DNA of 64,000 nucleotides, taken from positions 1-64,000 of the forward strand of contig CAZOJT010000010.1 in the NCBI GenBank assembly GCA_964580215.1. The letters are read 5' to 3'. How positions within the stretch are numbered: the stretch's first letter is position 1; the number at the start of each line of letters is the position of its first letter. The stretch comes from SM23-73-3 sp964580215. GTDB taxonomy: Bacteria; Zixibacteria; MSB-5A5; SM1-73. This document shows, piece after piece, positions 36,500 through 45,582 of the stretch. The notes beneath the pieces are model-generated. The model did no database searches and was not told the DNA's origin. It saw only the letters and a program-made list of their open reading frames with translations. A program made the position numbers and the translations under genes.

Positions 36500-37858
36500 A
36501 TGATGAGGAAAGAAAATAGGATATTGATAATTGAGGATGACAAGAGATTGCGGGAAGTGCTGAAAAAGATTTTGGAAAGAAAGGAATTTCCTGTAAAAAT
36601 AGTGGGTGACGGTTCGGACGGAATTACAAAAATAAAGCAAAGTTTCTTTGATATTGCTTTAGTTGATTTGAAAATGCCTGGAATGGATGGGATGGAGGTT
36701 TTGAAAGCTATAAAGAAGATTTCCCCCCCAACCTACGTGATAATAATGACCGCCTTTGGCACCATCGATTCCGCAGTTGAAGCCATGAAGAATGGCGCTT
36801 TCGATTACATAACCAAACCATTCAGAACTGAAGAAATTTTGATCGTCATTAAGAAAGCTTTGGAACACAGAGACCTTCGAAGAAAAGTAGAATATTTAAC
36901 CAAACAGGCTGAACAAAGGTATAAATTTGATGACCTAATTGGCAAAAGTAAACCAATGCAAGATGTGTTTGAGATGACAAGGAGGGTATCGAGGTCTGAT
37001 ACCACCGTGCTGATCACCGGTAAAACCGGCACCGGCAAGGAGTTGGTTGCCAAAGCGATTCACAAAAGTAGCCAAAGAGAGGGCAAACCCTTTGTGGTGG
37101 TCAACTCCAGTGCAATTCCCGAAACTCTGTTGGAAAGCGAACTTTTTGGACATGTGAAGGGAGCTTTTACCGGAGCCCTGAGGAACAAGCGAGGTTTATT
37201 CCAGGAGGCACATGAGGGCACGTTGTTTTTAGATGAGATCGGTGAGGTTCCACCGTCCACCCAGGTGAAACTGTTGAGGGCTATCGAAGATAAGATCATC
37301 ACCCCTGTGGGAGCGACAAAAGGAGAGAAGGTGGACCTAAGGCTCATAGCCGCCACCAATCACGACCTGCAACAGGAGGTTGGCAAGGGAACCTTTCGTG
37401 GTGATCTTTATTATCGTCTCAAGGTGCTCTCCATACATCTTCCAGAACTCAAAGAGCGAAGAGGGGACATCCCCTTGCTGGCTAACCACTTTCTAAAAAA
37501 ATATAGTGTCTCTTTGGAAAAAGAAGTAAAGACGATTTCTAAAGAAGCTTTAAGTCTGCTTCTCAATCATGACTGGCCCGGCAATGTGCGGGAGTTGGAA
37601 CATGCCATCGAGCGGGCTATGCTTGTCTGTGATTCAGAAAAGATCTTACCCCAACATCTTCCTCCGGAGATTCAGTTCCCGGAAGAAGCACGCATCAGAC
37701 AAGCGAAAGAAGAAGGCGGGTCCCTGGAGGCAATGGAAAAAGAATACATAAGAATGATACTCAAAAAAGCTGGTGGGCATAAGAGCAAGGCGGCTTCGAT
37801 TTTAGGTATCGATAGACGAACCTTATACCGTAAGTTAAAAAACTATGGCGTAGAATAG
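36500..37858 (+). CDS. Sigma-54-dependent response regulator, NtrC family
   Basis: A 452-aa protein in the classic three-domain order. The receiver (about 5-120) has ILIIEDDKRLR, the phospho-acceptor Asp in IALVDLKMPGMDG, TAFG and YITKPF. The AAA+ domain (about 145-375) has Walker A GKTGTGKELVA, the GAFTGA loop near residue 222 that contacts sigma-54, FLDEIGEVP and the arginine-finger region. A Fis-type helix-turn-helix (KSKAASILGIDRRTLYRKLK) ends the protein. It activates sigma-54 promoters when phosphorylated. The partner kinase is not adjacent; the hybrid kinase at 39.4-43 kb is a candidate. No sigma-54 promoter was recognised nearby. Confidence 0.93.
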   Translation: MMRKENRILIIEDDKRLREVLKKILERKEFPVKIVGDGSDGITKIKQSFFDIALVDLKMPGMDGMEVLKAIKKISPPTYVIIMTAFGTIDSAVEAMKNGAFDYITKPFRTEEILIVIKKALEHRDLRRKVEYLTKQAEQRYKFDDLIGKSKPMQDVFEMTRRVSRSDTTVLITGKTGTGKELVAKAIHKSSQREGKPFVVVNSSAIPETLLESELFGHVKGAFTGALRNKRGLFQEAHEGTLFLDEIGEVPPSTQVKLLRAIEDKIITPVGATKGEKVDLRLIAATNHDLQQEVGKGTFRGDLYYRLKVLSIHLPELKERRGDIPLLANHFLKKYSVSLEKEVKTISKEALSLLLNHDWPGNVRELEHAIERAMLVCDSEKILPQHLPPEIQFPEEARIRQAKEEGGSLEAMEKEYIRMILKKAGGHKSKAASILGIDRRTLYRKLKNYGVE

Positions 37859-38414
37859 TTTGCTTCCACTAATTGCGGTATGGCAAATTTTTCCTTCAGG
37901 GCTTTTTCAACAAGCCCATAACATCCACCCAAGAGCAGAGGACGTCTCTCTCTCGAAATAATTCTTTTTCTCCTGTCTTCGGGACAAAATACGACATCAT
38001 GTGGCAAAAAGCCTACCATTCTACTTTTGCAAGTATTCAAAGGCACAACAGGGCATATCGGATACCTTGAGTGGCAGAATGTCCCAATTCCGCAAATCTT
38101 CAAAATGTGAACCTCTCCGTATCTCGTTTGATTAAAACAAGTTAGAAATAATCTTAAAAATTGCACGAAATTTGCACATGTAAGAAGAAGTTATGTTTTT
38201 CTTTTATTGTCAAGATATATAGACGAGATCTTTGAAAAAGTGCGAGAATTCGGCGGGCTAAGAGCCCGCCCTACGCGGCTGGGTATTAAATAACAACGAC
38301 TTAGTCCCACGTAGGCGGGGCTCCCAGCCCCGCAAAAACGACTTTTTCAGAGCTCTATAGACAAGCTTTTTTGATGTGGCAGGAAGCAAGCCCAATCTTT
38401 CCAGATAGAGGAGA
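37859..38414. other. Intergenic region with inserted miniature element
   Basis: Apart from the element at 38225-38355 and its 7-base flanking duplication, nothing is recognised. A TTGTCAAGATATATAGAC stretch before the element is A/T-rich and could hold the promoter of the next gene. Confidence 0.5.
38225..38355. mobile_element. MITE-like element with 7-bp target duplication TATAGAC
   Basis: The ends are inverted copies (GAGATCTTTGAAAAAGTGCG on the left; GAGCTCTGAAAAAGTCGT on the right, minus strand). TATAGAC stands directly outside on both sides (38218-38224 and 38356-38362), the signature of transposition. The body has hairpins GGCGGGCTAAGAGCCCGCC and GGCGGGGCTCCCAGCCCCG. No transposase is present, so movement would need one in trans. 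Confidence 0.75.
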
Positions 38415-39131
38415 ATGGATTCTCTCATGAAGGAAAGAGAAAAATCCAGATTGAGAATGACGAAAGCCGAGAGGCTTCTTTATCTGATAAATCTGATTAA
38501 GTCTCACCATAATCTAACCTCAAAAGAGTTAGCTGAAAAATGTGGGGTGTCCGAAAGGACTATCTTCCGAGATCTAAACAGCCTTGCCTCAGTCAGCTTT
38601 CCCATATACTATGATCAGGGATACAAATTCTTACAAGGCGCTTTTCTACCTACGCTTAACCTGACTGATGAAGAACTTTCTGTCTTGAAATTTGCTTTTG
38701 AGTTCTCTCCTATTAAATCTAATTCTTCACTGTTCCATCTGGCAAAAGACATCAGTGCTAAGTTAGAAACCAGCAGAAGAAAGTCTCCCTCCGAAATGCC
38801 AAAAAGGTTAAACCACACAGAAGAAGTTGGTGCCACCTCCGAAAGTAAGATATCCAGATTTTCTATGATGTTTAAATTGCTCAATCTGGCAATAGACCAG
38901 CAAAAGATGATAAGAATAAGGTGCAGAAAACGCGGGAATCGCTTGGATGAGTTCTTGATCGAGCCTTATGCGTTAGTATCCAAAAATGGAGATTGGTTGG
39001 TTCTATGCTATTGCTCGCATTGTAGGAGGATAGTTTTTTATGATGTGAACAAGATACAAAGTGTCTCTTTGACCACTCAAACCTTTAAGTCCAAGATTAA
39101 TCTGGATAAGCTTTTAGCCGTCCATGAATGA
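38415..39131 (+). CDS. HTH/WYL-type transcriptional regulator
   Basis: A 238-aa protein. A helix-turn-helix (about 17-70) has AERLLYLINLIKSHHNLTSK and CGVSERTIFRDLNSL, the DeoR/HTH_11 pattern. The C-terminal half (about 145-235) has IRIRCRKRGNRLDEFLIEPYALVSKNGDWLVLCYCSHCRRIVFYDVNKI, which matches the WYL ligand-binding layout, although the WYL tripeptide itself is replaced by WLV. WYL proteins sense nucleotides or other ligands and often regulate defence or DNA-damage genes. There is no such operon next to it. It starts at ATG 38415 behind AGAGGAG; ATG 38427 is an alternative. Confidence 0.85.
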   Translation: MDSLMKEREKSRLRMTKAERLLYLINLIKSHHNLTSKELAEKCGVSERTIFRDLNSLASVSFPIYYDQGYKFLQGAFLPTLNLTDEELSVLKFAFEFSPIKSNSSLFHLAKDISAKLETSRRKSPSEMPKRLNHTEEVGATSESKISRFSMMFKLLNLAIDQQKMIRIRCRKRGNRLDEFLIEPYALVSKNGDWLVLCYCSHCRRIVFYDVNKIQSVSLTTQTFKSKINLDKLLAVHE

Positions 39132-39436
39132 GGAAATGTTTCTCACCCCTCAACCCCATCCCCCTCTCGAGTAGAGGGGGGATGGGGTAAAGTTTTCAAA
39201 ATGTCAACTCTGTTAAATTAATTAAGCCCCCACAGGCGGGTTTGATGAATCAAACCCCTACTGTTGGGATGGCCATTTATGCATAAATTTGGCAGGCAAG
39301 AATGCCCGCCCTACCAATTTCGAAAGCGTCGGTTCGGGGAAGCCTCATCTTTAACCAGAGTTGTAGGGGCAATTCATGTGGAACGTCCCGCCAGAGGCGG
39401 GGAATTGCCCCTACAATTTGGAATAAAAGGAAAAGG
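39132..39436. other. Intergenic region with hairpin repeats
   Basis: It holds CCCCATCCCCCTCTCGAGTA-GAGGGGGGATGGGG (about 39150-39186), GGGTTTGATGAATCAAACCC (39238-39257), GGCAGGCAAGAATGCCCGCC, and a nested GGGGCAATT..CCCGCCAGAGGCGGG..AATTGCCCC repeat (about 39366-39414). No gene is supported. Confidence 0.55.
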
Positions 39437-42400
39437 TCAGATCGAAAGCGCTTTGCCTATGGTTTTATATAAATTTTCCTGCTTGAATGGCTTTAGCAGA
39501 ATCTGATCTGCTCCCGCCTCTTTTGCTCGATTAAGTTGTTCCTCCGCTAAATGCCCAGTCAATACGATAATCTTTACCTTACGATCAGCCCTTTTGACCT
39601 TTGAAATAAATTCCACACCGTCCATATCAGGCATGGTAATGTCAGATAGAACTAAATCGAAGGTTTTGTTTTTAAAGAGATTAATTCCTTTCTTTCCAGA
39701 AAGAGAGGTGACAACAGTATGTCCCTCTGTTTCCAAGAACTTCTTAACAACATTGCAGATGGGTTCTTCATCATCAATTAAGAGGATATTAAGATTTTGG
39801 GGAACATCTATCCGTTTCTCTTCATCAGTTTCAACCAGAACAGGCGACACTTGATTCTTGGAGATGGGGATTTTTATGGTGAACTTGCTTCCTTGACCCT
39901 TCTCGCTTTTCACCTTAATCTCGCCCCGGTATCTGTTGATAATCCCGTAGGATAGAAAAAGTCCCAAACCTGTTCCCGGTGTTTCACTCTGCCCTAATGC
40001 TCCCTTGGTAGTTACAAATGGCTCAAAGATTCGCCCCTTTATGCTATCCGGTATTCCACAGCCGGTGTCGGTGAAAATGATTTCAATGTTATCCCCTCTT
40101 TTTCTGGTCTCTATGGCCAGAGTGCCTCCTTTAGGTGTCATGGCATCTCTGGCATTGGTTATCATGTTGAGACACACCTCTGAGAGCTCCCCTGGGTCGC
40201 AGACTATCTCTGGAACAGGATTGAATTTTTTCACCACTTTGATGTTTTGTTTCTCCAGCTCCCGTTCCACCAGTCCCAAAACGGTCTGCACCGCATCGGT
40301 GACATCTGCTCTTAGTCCTCTTGTTTCACGTTGGCCGGAGAGTGTTAGGAGACTGTTGGTGATACTTCTTGCCCTGTCGCAACTCTCCATTATGATATGG
40401 AAGCACTCTCTTTTCTCTTCGGTATTATCATTTTCCATTCCGAATTCTGCATTGCCCAAAATGCCTGCCAGAATGTTGTTGAACTCGTGGGCTATTCCAT
40501 AAGCCAGGGTTCCCACCGCAGTCAGTCTCTCAGCCTGTATCAATTGTGCCTCCATCTTCTTGCGCTCGGTGATGTCTTGGACTATGCCTTTGTAATGTGT
40601 AATTTTTCCATTCTCATCTCTAACAATAAAAGTCCAGTCATAGAGTACTTTCTCCAAACCATCTTTTGTTTTTATTCGATATGGCTGGTGAACAAACTCT
40701 CTTCTTCCTTCTTCACAGCTGAATGCTCCTACCTCTCCAGCTACCCGTTCAAGGTCATCAGGATGAACGCAGTCTGCATAAGATACTTTTCCTGACATGA
40801 ATTCTTCTGCTGTATATCCAAATAATTTCTCAACATTTTCAGAAACAAACTCTACTGGCCACCTTTCTTGGTTCTTCCATGTGAAAGCCACTGCCGGACT
40901 TCTATTGATGATAGTATTGGCTTCTCTGAGTTTTTCCTCTGCCTTCTTGCGCTCGGTGATGTCGCGGGCAATGCCCAACACCACAGTTACACCTTTGATC
41001 TTTACCTGATATGAGTTTATTTCCACCGGGACTTTGGTGCCGTCTTTCTGAATTAAAGTAAGTTCAGCCGATCCGGCGGTCTCAGCAGGAATATCTTCGG
41101 ACATACTCGTAGCCACTTTCGATAATTGATCTGGAGGAAGCAGATTTAATTTTAAAAAACTCTTCCCGATTAATTCCTCCCTCTTATAACCGATTAATTG
41201 CTCTGCGGCTTTATTACCGTCGATGAAGTTGCCTTTTAGGTCGTGCAAAAAAATACCATCTGGAGCGTATTCAAACAATATTTTCAACCGCTCTTCAGAA
41301 CTTTTTAGCCCCTCCTCCGCCCGCTTGCGCTCGGTGATGTCGCGGTCGATGCCTCTGTAACCCAAAAAATTTCCACCTGCGTCAAGAATTGGTATGCCGC
41401 TCGCCTCGAGCACCACCTGTCGGCCATCCTTGTGAAGGTTCGTGTTCTCCAACCGCTCAAATGGTTTCCGGGATTCAACTGCATTCCTGAATAATCCGGC
41501 TACTTGTTCTGCCTCATCCGGGGACATAAGATCAAACGGCGTCTTCCCAATGACTTCCTCCGGCTCGAATCCCAATAGGTCCTTGACTTTCGGACTGGCG
41601 TAGGTGTAGATGCCGTTGGGGTCTACTTCCCATACCCAGTCACTGGTAGTCTCGACCAGAGAACGGAATTTTTCTTCGCTCTCCCGCAGCGCCTCCTCCG
41701 CCCGCTTACGCTCGGTGATGTCCTGTCCCTGGGCAATAGTCGCAACCAGTATCTCCCCGTCATCGGCATGCAAATTGGCGGAGTTCCACAGTACCGTCCG
41801 CACTTCACCATCCTCCCGCAGGATTGAAATTTCTACTGCCTCCCAGTATTTGCCGTTTGCGGCTTCATCGATCAGCGCCAGCGACTCATCCCGGCTCGCT
41901 TCGGGAAAGAGAATGTGAAGGGGACGCCCGATTACCTCATCAGCTTTTTTGTCGGTTAAGTGTTCGAAGGCGCGGTTGAACAGGGTGATTTTTCTGTCCG
42001 GATCCCACACGATGATGGGTGCGTTGGCGTAGTTGATCAGATTGTCCAGATAGTCCCGGGTCTGTCGAAGTTCCTCCTCCGCCCGCTTGCGCTCGGTGAT
42101 GTCTCTGGTTATGCCCACAAATCCTATCGAATCCCCGTTTGCATCTTTCATGATGCCTGAATTCATCTCCACAGGTAGTTTACCACCATCCTTGAGGATG
42201 ACATGATACTCTCGGTTTTTAACGTATCCTCTTTCCAACGTCTCTTTAATATCCGCTAATGCTTTTTCCCGGTCTTCGGAAACAATAAAATCAAGGGAGC
42301 TTTTTCCAATTAAGTCCTTTTTGTCGTCAGCGCCGTACATTTTCAGGGTAGCTTCATTTACATCAATTATCTTCCCCTCCAAGTCACTGATCACAATGCT

Positions 42401-43084
42401 ATCTGTGGACGTCTTGACAGCGTTAGATAGACGGATCAATTCCTCCTCCGCCCGCTTGCGCTCGGAGCTTTCGATAAGCTCCCATTCACCTTCCCGCTTA
42501 ATAAGAGCGAATTGATGGTTGCTGATCACATCTATGACTTCGGATGTCCCACATTTATCAAGGGAATAGGTGCAAATAGCTATCATCCGATAATTGCCGA
42601 TGACATTGTTTACCTCTTCCTCGTAATCAGCGAAATCCCGCCACTCTTTTTTCTCAAGCCAAAAAGTATTGCCGGTAAGGCGAAGGCCTTCAAATCCTCG
42701 AATTAAAGCTTGTTTTTCTTTTTCTACCCAACTCTGCAACACTTTATCTGCGTGAAATTTCCCCGATTTGGTGTACCACTCGCTGTAATCCAGTATCTCT
42801 ATCTGGCCTTTTTTGATGTAATTATCGAGATTCTTAACTTGCCTTCTTAATGCTGTCTTTGCATCTTCAACTTCTAAAGGCTCCGAGGTAACCCACATGC
42901 AGAATTCATTATTTTCCAACCCTGCTTTGAAATAAGGTACCAAAATGTCAATTAAATCTTGTTTGGTCTGGTAAAATTGACAGAAGTGTGTGCCCCAGGG
43001 CGCATCACCTATAATATCAATCCCTGTTTTTCTATTCTTTTCAGCACCTTGAGTTACTTGCCTTTTTCTGGTATTCGGTTTCAT
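39437..43084 (-). CDS. Hybrid histidine kinase with MEDS sensor, five PAS domains and receiver
   Basis: A protein of about 1215 aa from ATG 43084 (in-frame TTG at 43135 and GTG further in are alternatives). Domains in order: an N-terminal MEDS-like sensor (GTHFCQFYQTKQDLIDILVPYF, about 20-185); five PAS domains between about 215 and 845, each joined by the repeated linker ITERK.AEE; a phospho-acceptor helix with GIAHEFNNILAGIL (about 860); a HATPase with TDTGCGIPD and GTGLGLFLSYGI; and a C-terminal receiver (about 1090-1210) with LLIDDEEP and LVLSDITMPDMDG. The DNA for the linkers is nearly repeated, suggesting domain duplication. Signals are unknown. No membrane segment, so cytosolic. Confidence 0.9.
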   Translation of the reverse strand: MKPNTRKRQVTQGAEKNRKTGIDIIGDAPWGTHFCQFYQTKQDLIDILVPYFKAGLENNEFCMWVTSEPLEVEDAKTALRRQVKNLDNYIKKGQIEILDYSEWYTKSGKFHADKVLQSWVEKEKQALIRGFEGLRLTGNTFWLEKKEWRDFADYEEEVNNVIGNYRMIAICTYSLDKCGTSEVIDVISNHQFALIKREGEWELIESSERKRAEEELIRLSNAVKTSTDSIVISDLEGKIIDVNEATLKMYGADDKKDLIGKSSLDFIVSEDREKALADIKETLERGYVKNREYHVILKDGGKLPVEMNSGIMKDANGDSIGFVGITRDITERKRAEEELRQTRDYLDNLINYANAPIIVWDPDRKITLFNRAFEHLTDKKADEVIGRPLHILFPEASRDESLALIDEAANGKYWEAVEISILREDGEVRTVLWNSANLHADDGEILVATIAQGQDITERKRAEEALRESEEKFRSLVETTSDWVWEVDPNGIYTYASPKVKDLLGFEPEEVIGKTPFDLMSPDEAEQVAGLFRNAVESRKPFERLENTNLHKDGRQVVLEASGIPILDAGGNFLGYRGIDRDITERKRAEEGLKSSEERLKILFEYAPDGIFLHDLKGNFIDGNKAAEQLIGYKREELIGKSFLKLNLLPPDQLSKVATSMSEDIPAETAGSAELTLIQKDGTKVPVEINSYQVKIKGVTVVLGIARDITERKKAEEKLREANTIINRSPAVAFTWKNQERWPVEFVSENVEKLFGYTAEEFMSGKVSYADCVHPDDLERVAGEVGAFSCEEGRREFVHQPYRIKTKDGLEKVLYDWTFIVRDENGKITHYKGIVQDITERKKMEAQLIQAERLTAVGTLAYGIAHEFNNILAGILGNAEFGMENDNTEEKRECFHIIMESCDRARSITNSLLTLSGQRETRGLRADVTDAVQTVLGLVERELEKQNIKVVKKFNPVPEIVCDPGELSEVCLNMITNARDAMTPKGGTLAIETRKRGDNIEIIFTDTGCGIPDSIKGRIFEPFVTTKGALGQSETPGTGLGLFLSYGIINRYRGEIKVKSEKGQGSKFTIKIPISKNQVSPVLVETDEEKRIDVPQNLNILLIDDEEPICNVVKKFLETEGHTVVTSLSGKKGINLFKNKTFDLVLSDITMPDMDGVEFISKVKRADRKVKIIVLTGHLAEEQLNRAKEAGADQILLKPFKQENLYKTIGKALSI

Positions 43085-43135
43085 CCCCGCCGCCTTTGTG
43101 GGAATTTTAAGCTCACTTGCAAACTTCACTGACAA

Positions 43136-43980
43136 AAGTAACTTGGAGTTGACAAATTGTCAAACAAAATGATGTCAGAAAAAAATCCGCCAAAACCAAA
43201 TTGGTCTGGTTTTCGGGTGCTTGCCAAATTTTCTTTTGTGCTGGATGTGTAAAAGAAAGTGGGGACGCTTAAAAAATCTTTTTCAAGCCTTATTCAAGAC
43301 TCTATAATTGGTGTTTTCCATTTTCGATGATTTTTTCTATCTCTTATTTTTTATCGGCAGAAAGTGGTGGGGAATAATTTGATAGGTGGTTTTAAAAGCT
43401 GAGAAAGCTTGAACCTCTCCCCCTTTCCCTGACGGGTCCCCGTGTCCCCCTCTCCACTTGTGGAGAGGGGGAGGATCAAAGATGCATATGCATAGGGGGT
43501 GAGGTAAAAAAACAGCCAGCCTCCCGTCCCCAAAAGGCTGACTGGTTGGGCGCCAAAACTTTGAAGTGTTTTTGGTGCCCAAGTTTCCTCATTATATTTA
43601 TCGAAAGGCGACTGACAATTTGTGTCATGGGTAAAGATTTTTTTCAAAAAAACTCTCAATGGTTCTTTTGCAGTTGCTCGATTTATTGAAAATCCCCCCG
43701 CCAAAGGCGGGGCTACGCGAAATCGAAAATTCATTTTTCCAAACCAATTAAGGTCTTCAGTCACAGCTACAGAACGCGTAGCCGAGGGTTCATCCCTTCA
43801 GGACGAGCCTTCAGGACAAGCCCTCGGTGTCCCGCCTTTGGCGGGACTACGCTTTTTGTAGACCAGAACCTAACTTAAGTTAGGTTCTGGTCTATTTAGA
43901 TTCTGGTCTGCTCTTTCCCCATCTTTAAACCTTAAACCTTAAACCTTAAACCTTAAACCTTAAACCTTAAACCTTAAACT
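43136..43980. other. Intergenic region with palindromes and heptamer array
   Basis: It contains a near-palindrome TTGACAAATTGTCAA (43149-43163) just upstream of the kinase gene, a possible operator. Also present are CTCTCC hairpins (43420-43505), CCCCGCCAAAGGCGGGG (43696-43712), a GCGTAG...CTACGC repeat (about 43777-43852) with CCCGCCTTTGGCGGG inside, the 32-base palindrome at 43861-43892, and the CTTAAAC array at 43926-43981. Open frames here are not convincing. Confidence 0.55.
43861..43892. repeat. 32-bp perfect palindrome, copy 2 of 3
   Basis: GACCAGAACCTAACTT followed by its exact reverse complement. It differs from copy 1 (18711-18742) only in the second and second-to-last bases, which change together and so keep the pairing. 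Confidence 0.85.
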
Positions 43981-43981
43981 T
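43926..43981. repeat. Heptamer tandem repeat, CTTAAAC x8
   Basis: About eight perfect head-to-tail copies of CTTAAAC between the palindrome and the duplicated 3' end of the PNP gene. A similar shorter tract lies at 13695-13717 and an AGTTTAG version at 26362-26395. Confidence 0.85.
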
Positions 43982-44043
43982 TCATCTCCCCTATCACCTG
44001 GGTCATGATATTCTTCAAAAGCGGTTCCGATCTGGCGGCAGTG
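43977..44043 (-). pseudogene. Duplicated 3' end of the purine nucleoside phosphorylase gene
   Basis: Read on the minus strand it encodes ...ARSEPLLKNIMTQVIGEMKV then TAA. This matches the C-terminus of the PNP encoded at 44706-45551 (AKSEPLLKNIMTRVIEEMKV). DNA identity to 44706-44771 is high (about 55 of 62 bases), with several differences at third codon positions. It lies on the far side of the DUF433/DUF5615 pair, so that pair sits between two copies of the gene end. Confidence 0.8.
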
Positions 44044-44057
44044 TTTTTTCTGAATAA

Positions 44058-44417
44058 CTACTCTCCGCCTCGAATGCGTATCCTCGTTTCCTCAATAATC
44101 CACAGCCGACCTTCAATGGGCTCTCGCATCAACACAGGAACAACACGCTGGAACACTTCAATAAGGTGTCTTTTGTCCTGACGAACTACGCGAAACACCA
44201 TTAAGCCAGGATATTGAGTTGGAGGATAAGCCCGGATGTCGGCAAAATCCAAATCCAGCGTGACCAATATGTATCCTCCCCGTACGCATGTATCTATGAT
44301 TACTGAATCTGTTTTGCCTCGCGGGTGTTGTTCATTCACGGTCATGGCCTGATGACCGGCCGTAATAAGCAGATCAGCAAACTCGATAGGCAGATTCTCA
44401 TCAATCTTAAACTTCAC
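44058..44417 (-). CDS. DUF5615 PIN-like protein (putative toxin)
   Basis: A 119-aa protein. It opens with KFKIDENLPIEFADLL and has the D-E-N-L-P acidic start, TDSVIIDTCVRGGYILVTLDLDFADIRAYPP in the middle, and VFRVVRQDKRHLIEVF. This is the DUF5615 PIN-like layout with Asp residues at about 6, 52, 71 and 75 suited to metal binding. These genes are regularly paired with DUF433 genes as toxin-antitoxin-like modules. The start overlaps the upstream stop codon by four bases (ATGA). Ribonuclease activity is inferred. Confidence 0.87.
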   Translation of the reverse strand: MKFKIDENLPIEFADLLITAGHQAMTVNEQHPRGKTDSVIIDTCVRGGYILVTLDLDFADIRAYPPTQYPGLMVFRVVRQDKRHLIEVFQRVVPVLMREPIEGRLWIIEETRIRIRGGE

Positions 44418-44647
44418 CGCTCAGCTCCTATAGGAACAACTCGCTCCTTAGCTAGCTCGGCCGCATAGGCAATGGCTGCCTGTATATCCTCAGAGCTAAG
44501 AGAAGGATAGCTCTTCAAAATCTCTTCAGAACTAACCCCTGCTGCCAGGTTGTCCAAAATCACTGAAACCATGATGCGCGTTCCCTTAATACATGCCTTA
44601 CCGTGGCACACTTCTGGATCAGCGGAAATACGCTCAAGCAGATTCAT
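44414..44647 (-). CDS. DUF433 protein (putative antitoxin)
   Basis: A 77-aa protein from ATG 44647. AGGAG lies upstream of that codon, and the longer frame to 44668 lacks conserved residues. It has NLLERISADPEVCHGKACIKGTRIMVSVILDNLAAG...SSEEILKSYPSLSSEDIQAAIAYAAELA, the DUF433 pattern of a small helix-turn-helix antitoxin. It is co-translated with the DUF5615 gene by an ATGA overlap. It follows the PNP stop codon by 58 bases in the same direction, so PNP operon transcription may read into it. Confidence 0.88.
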   Translation of the reverse strand: MNLLERISADPEVCHGKACIKGTRIMVSVILDNLAAGVSSEEILKSYPSLSSEDIQAAIAYAAELAKERVVPIGAER

Positions 44648-44705
44648 CTTGTCTCCTCTTCTAAACAATTGTAAAAGCCTCAGTTTTCTGACACATACCC
44701 TGCCG

Positions 44706-45551
44706 TTACACTTTCATCTCCTCTATCACCCGGGTCATGATATTCTTCAAAAGCGGCTCCGATTTAGCGGCTGTTGCCAGAATCTTCGCCAGATTGGTCG
44801 GTTTTAAAGCATCCGGCAAGCCCATATCCGTAACCAGGGAAAAGCCCAATACCCTCATGCTTTGATGGCGTGCCACGATTACCTCCGGCACGGTGGACAT
44901 TCCCACCACATCCGCTCCAGTCAGTCGGAGAAAGCGGTATTCTGCCGCAGTCTCCAGATTGGGACCGGCAACCGACACGTAAACTCCCTTTTGTAATTTT
45001 AGTCCTATATTTAGAGCCACGTTCTCTGCCAGAGCAATCAACTCCGGATCATAACAGCAACACATATCCGGAAATCGGGGACCCAAACTTTCGTCGTTGG
45101 GACCAAACAGAGGGTTTGAGCCCAGAAGGTTAATATGATCCGAGATGACCATTATGTCCCCGGCTTTGAATAAAGGATTCAGTCCTCCGCAGGCATTGGA
45201 GACCACCAGTGTATTTGCGCCTAAAGCCTTCATCACCCTTACCGGAAAGGTCACCTGCTTCAGATCGTATCCCTCATAGTAATGAAATCTCCCCTGCATG
45301 GCAACCACATTTTTTCCGCAAAACTCACCGAAGATCAGCCGTCCGGCGTGGCTTTCTACGGTGGAGATGGGAAAGTGGGGAATCTCCTCATAGGAGATTT
45401 TTGCCTCCACTTTGATCCCGTCAGCTAAAGACCCCAACCCCGTTCCCAGTATGATACCTATCTGAGGGACAAATTTTGTTTTGCCCTGGATGAATTGGGT
45501 GGCTTCATTTATGATCTCCTTAAGACCTGATGTATTTTTTTTCTCTCCCAT
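44706..45551 (-). CDS. punA: Purine nucleoside phosphorylase (inosine/guanosine type)
   Basis: A 281-aa trimeric-type PNP. Visible are GIILGTGLGSLADGI with the phosphate-binding loop, ESHAGRLIFGEFCGKNVVAMQGRFHYYEGYD, VVSNACGGLNPLFKAGDIM, VSVAGPNLETAAEYRF with the base-binding Glu, and GADVVGMSTVPEVIVARH. It splits inosine or guanosine with phosphate for purine salvage. It is fourth in a minus-strand series after yggS, yggT and divIVA, with a 31-base gap from divIVA. Its 3' 60 bases are duplicated at 43977-44043. Confidence 0.93.
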   Translation of the reverse strand: MGEKKNTSGLKEIINEATQFIQGKTKFVPQIGIILGTGLGSLADGIKVEAKISYEEIPHFPISTVESHAGRLIFGEFCGKNVVAMQGRFHYYEGYDLKQVTFPVRVMKALGANTLVVSNACGGLNPLFKAGDIMVISDHINLLGSNPLFGPNDESLGPRFPDMCCCYDPELIALAENVALNIGLKLQKGVYVSVAGPNLETAAEYRFLRLTGADVVGMSTVPEVIVARHQSMRVLGFSLVTDMGLPDALKPTNLAKILATAAKSEPLLKNIMTRVIEEMKV

Positions 45552-45582
45552 TTTAAGTTCCTCGCAAAGGTTTTTCGAGTTT

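Noticed and set aside
43351..43861. Open frames in the kinase-PNP gap
   Set aside because: They are made of palindromic repeats read as codons, with no start signal.
43861..43892. Transcription terminator
   Set aside because: The palindrome is perfect, but no T run follows on either strand, unlike copy 1. It is kept as a repeat.
43926..43981. CRISPR array
   Set aside because: The CTTAAAC units are 7 bases with no spacers. No CRISPR-type repeat-spacer pattern or cas gene was seen in the window.
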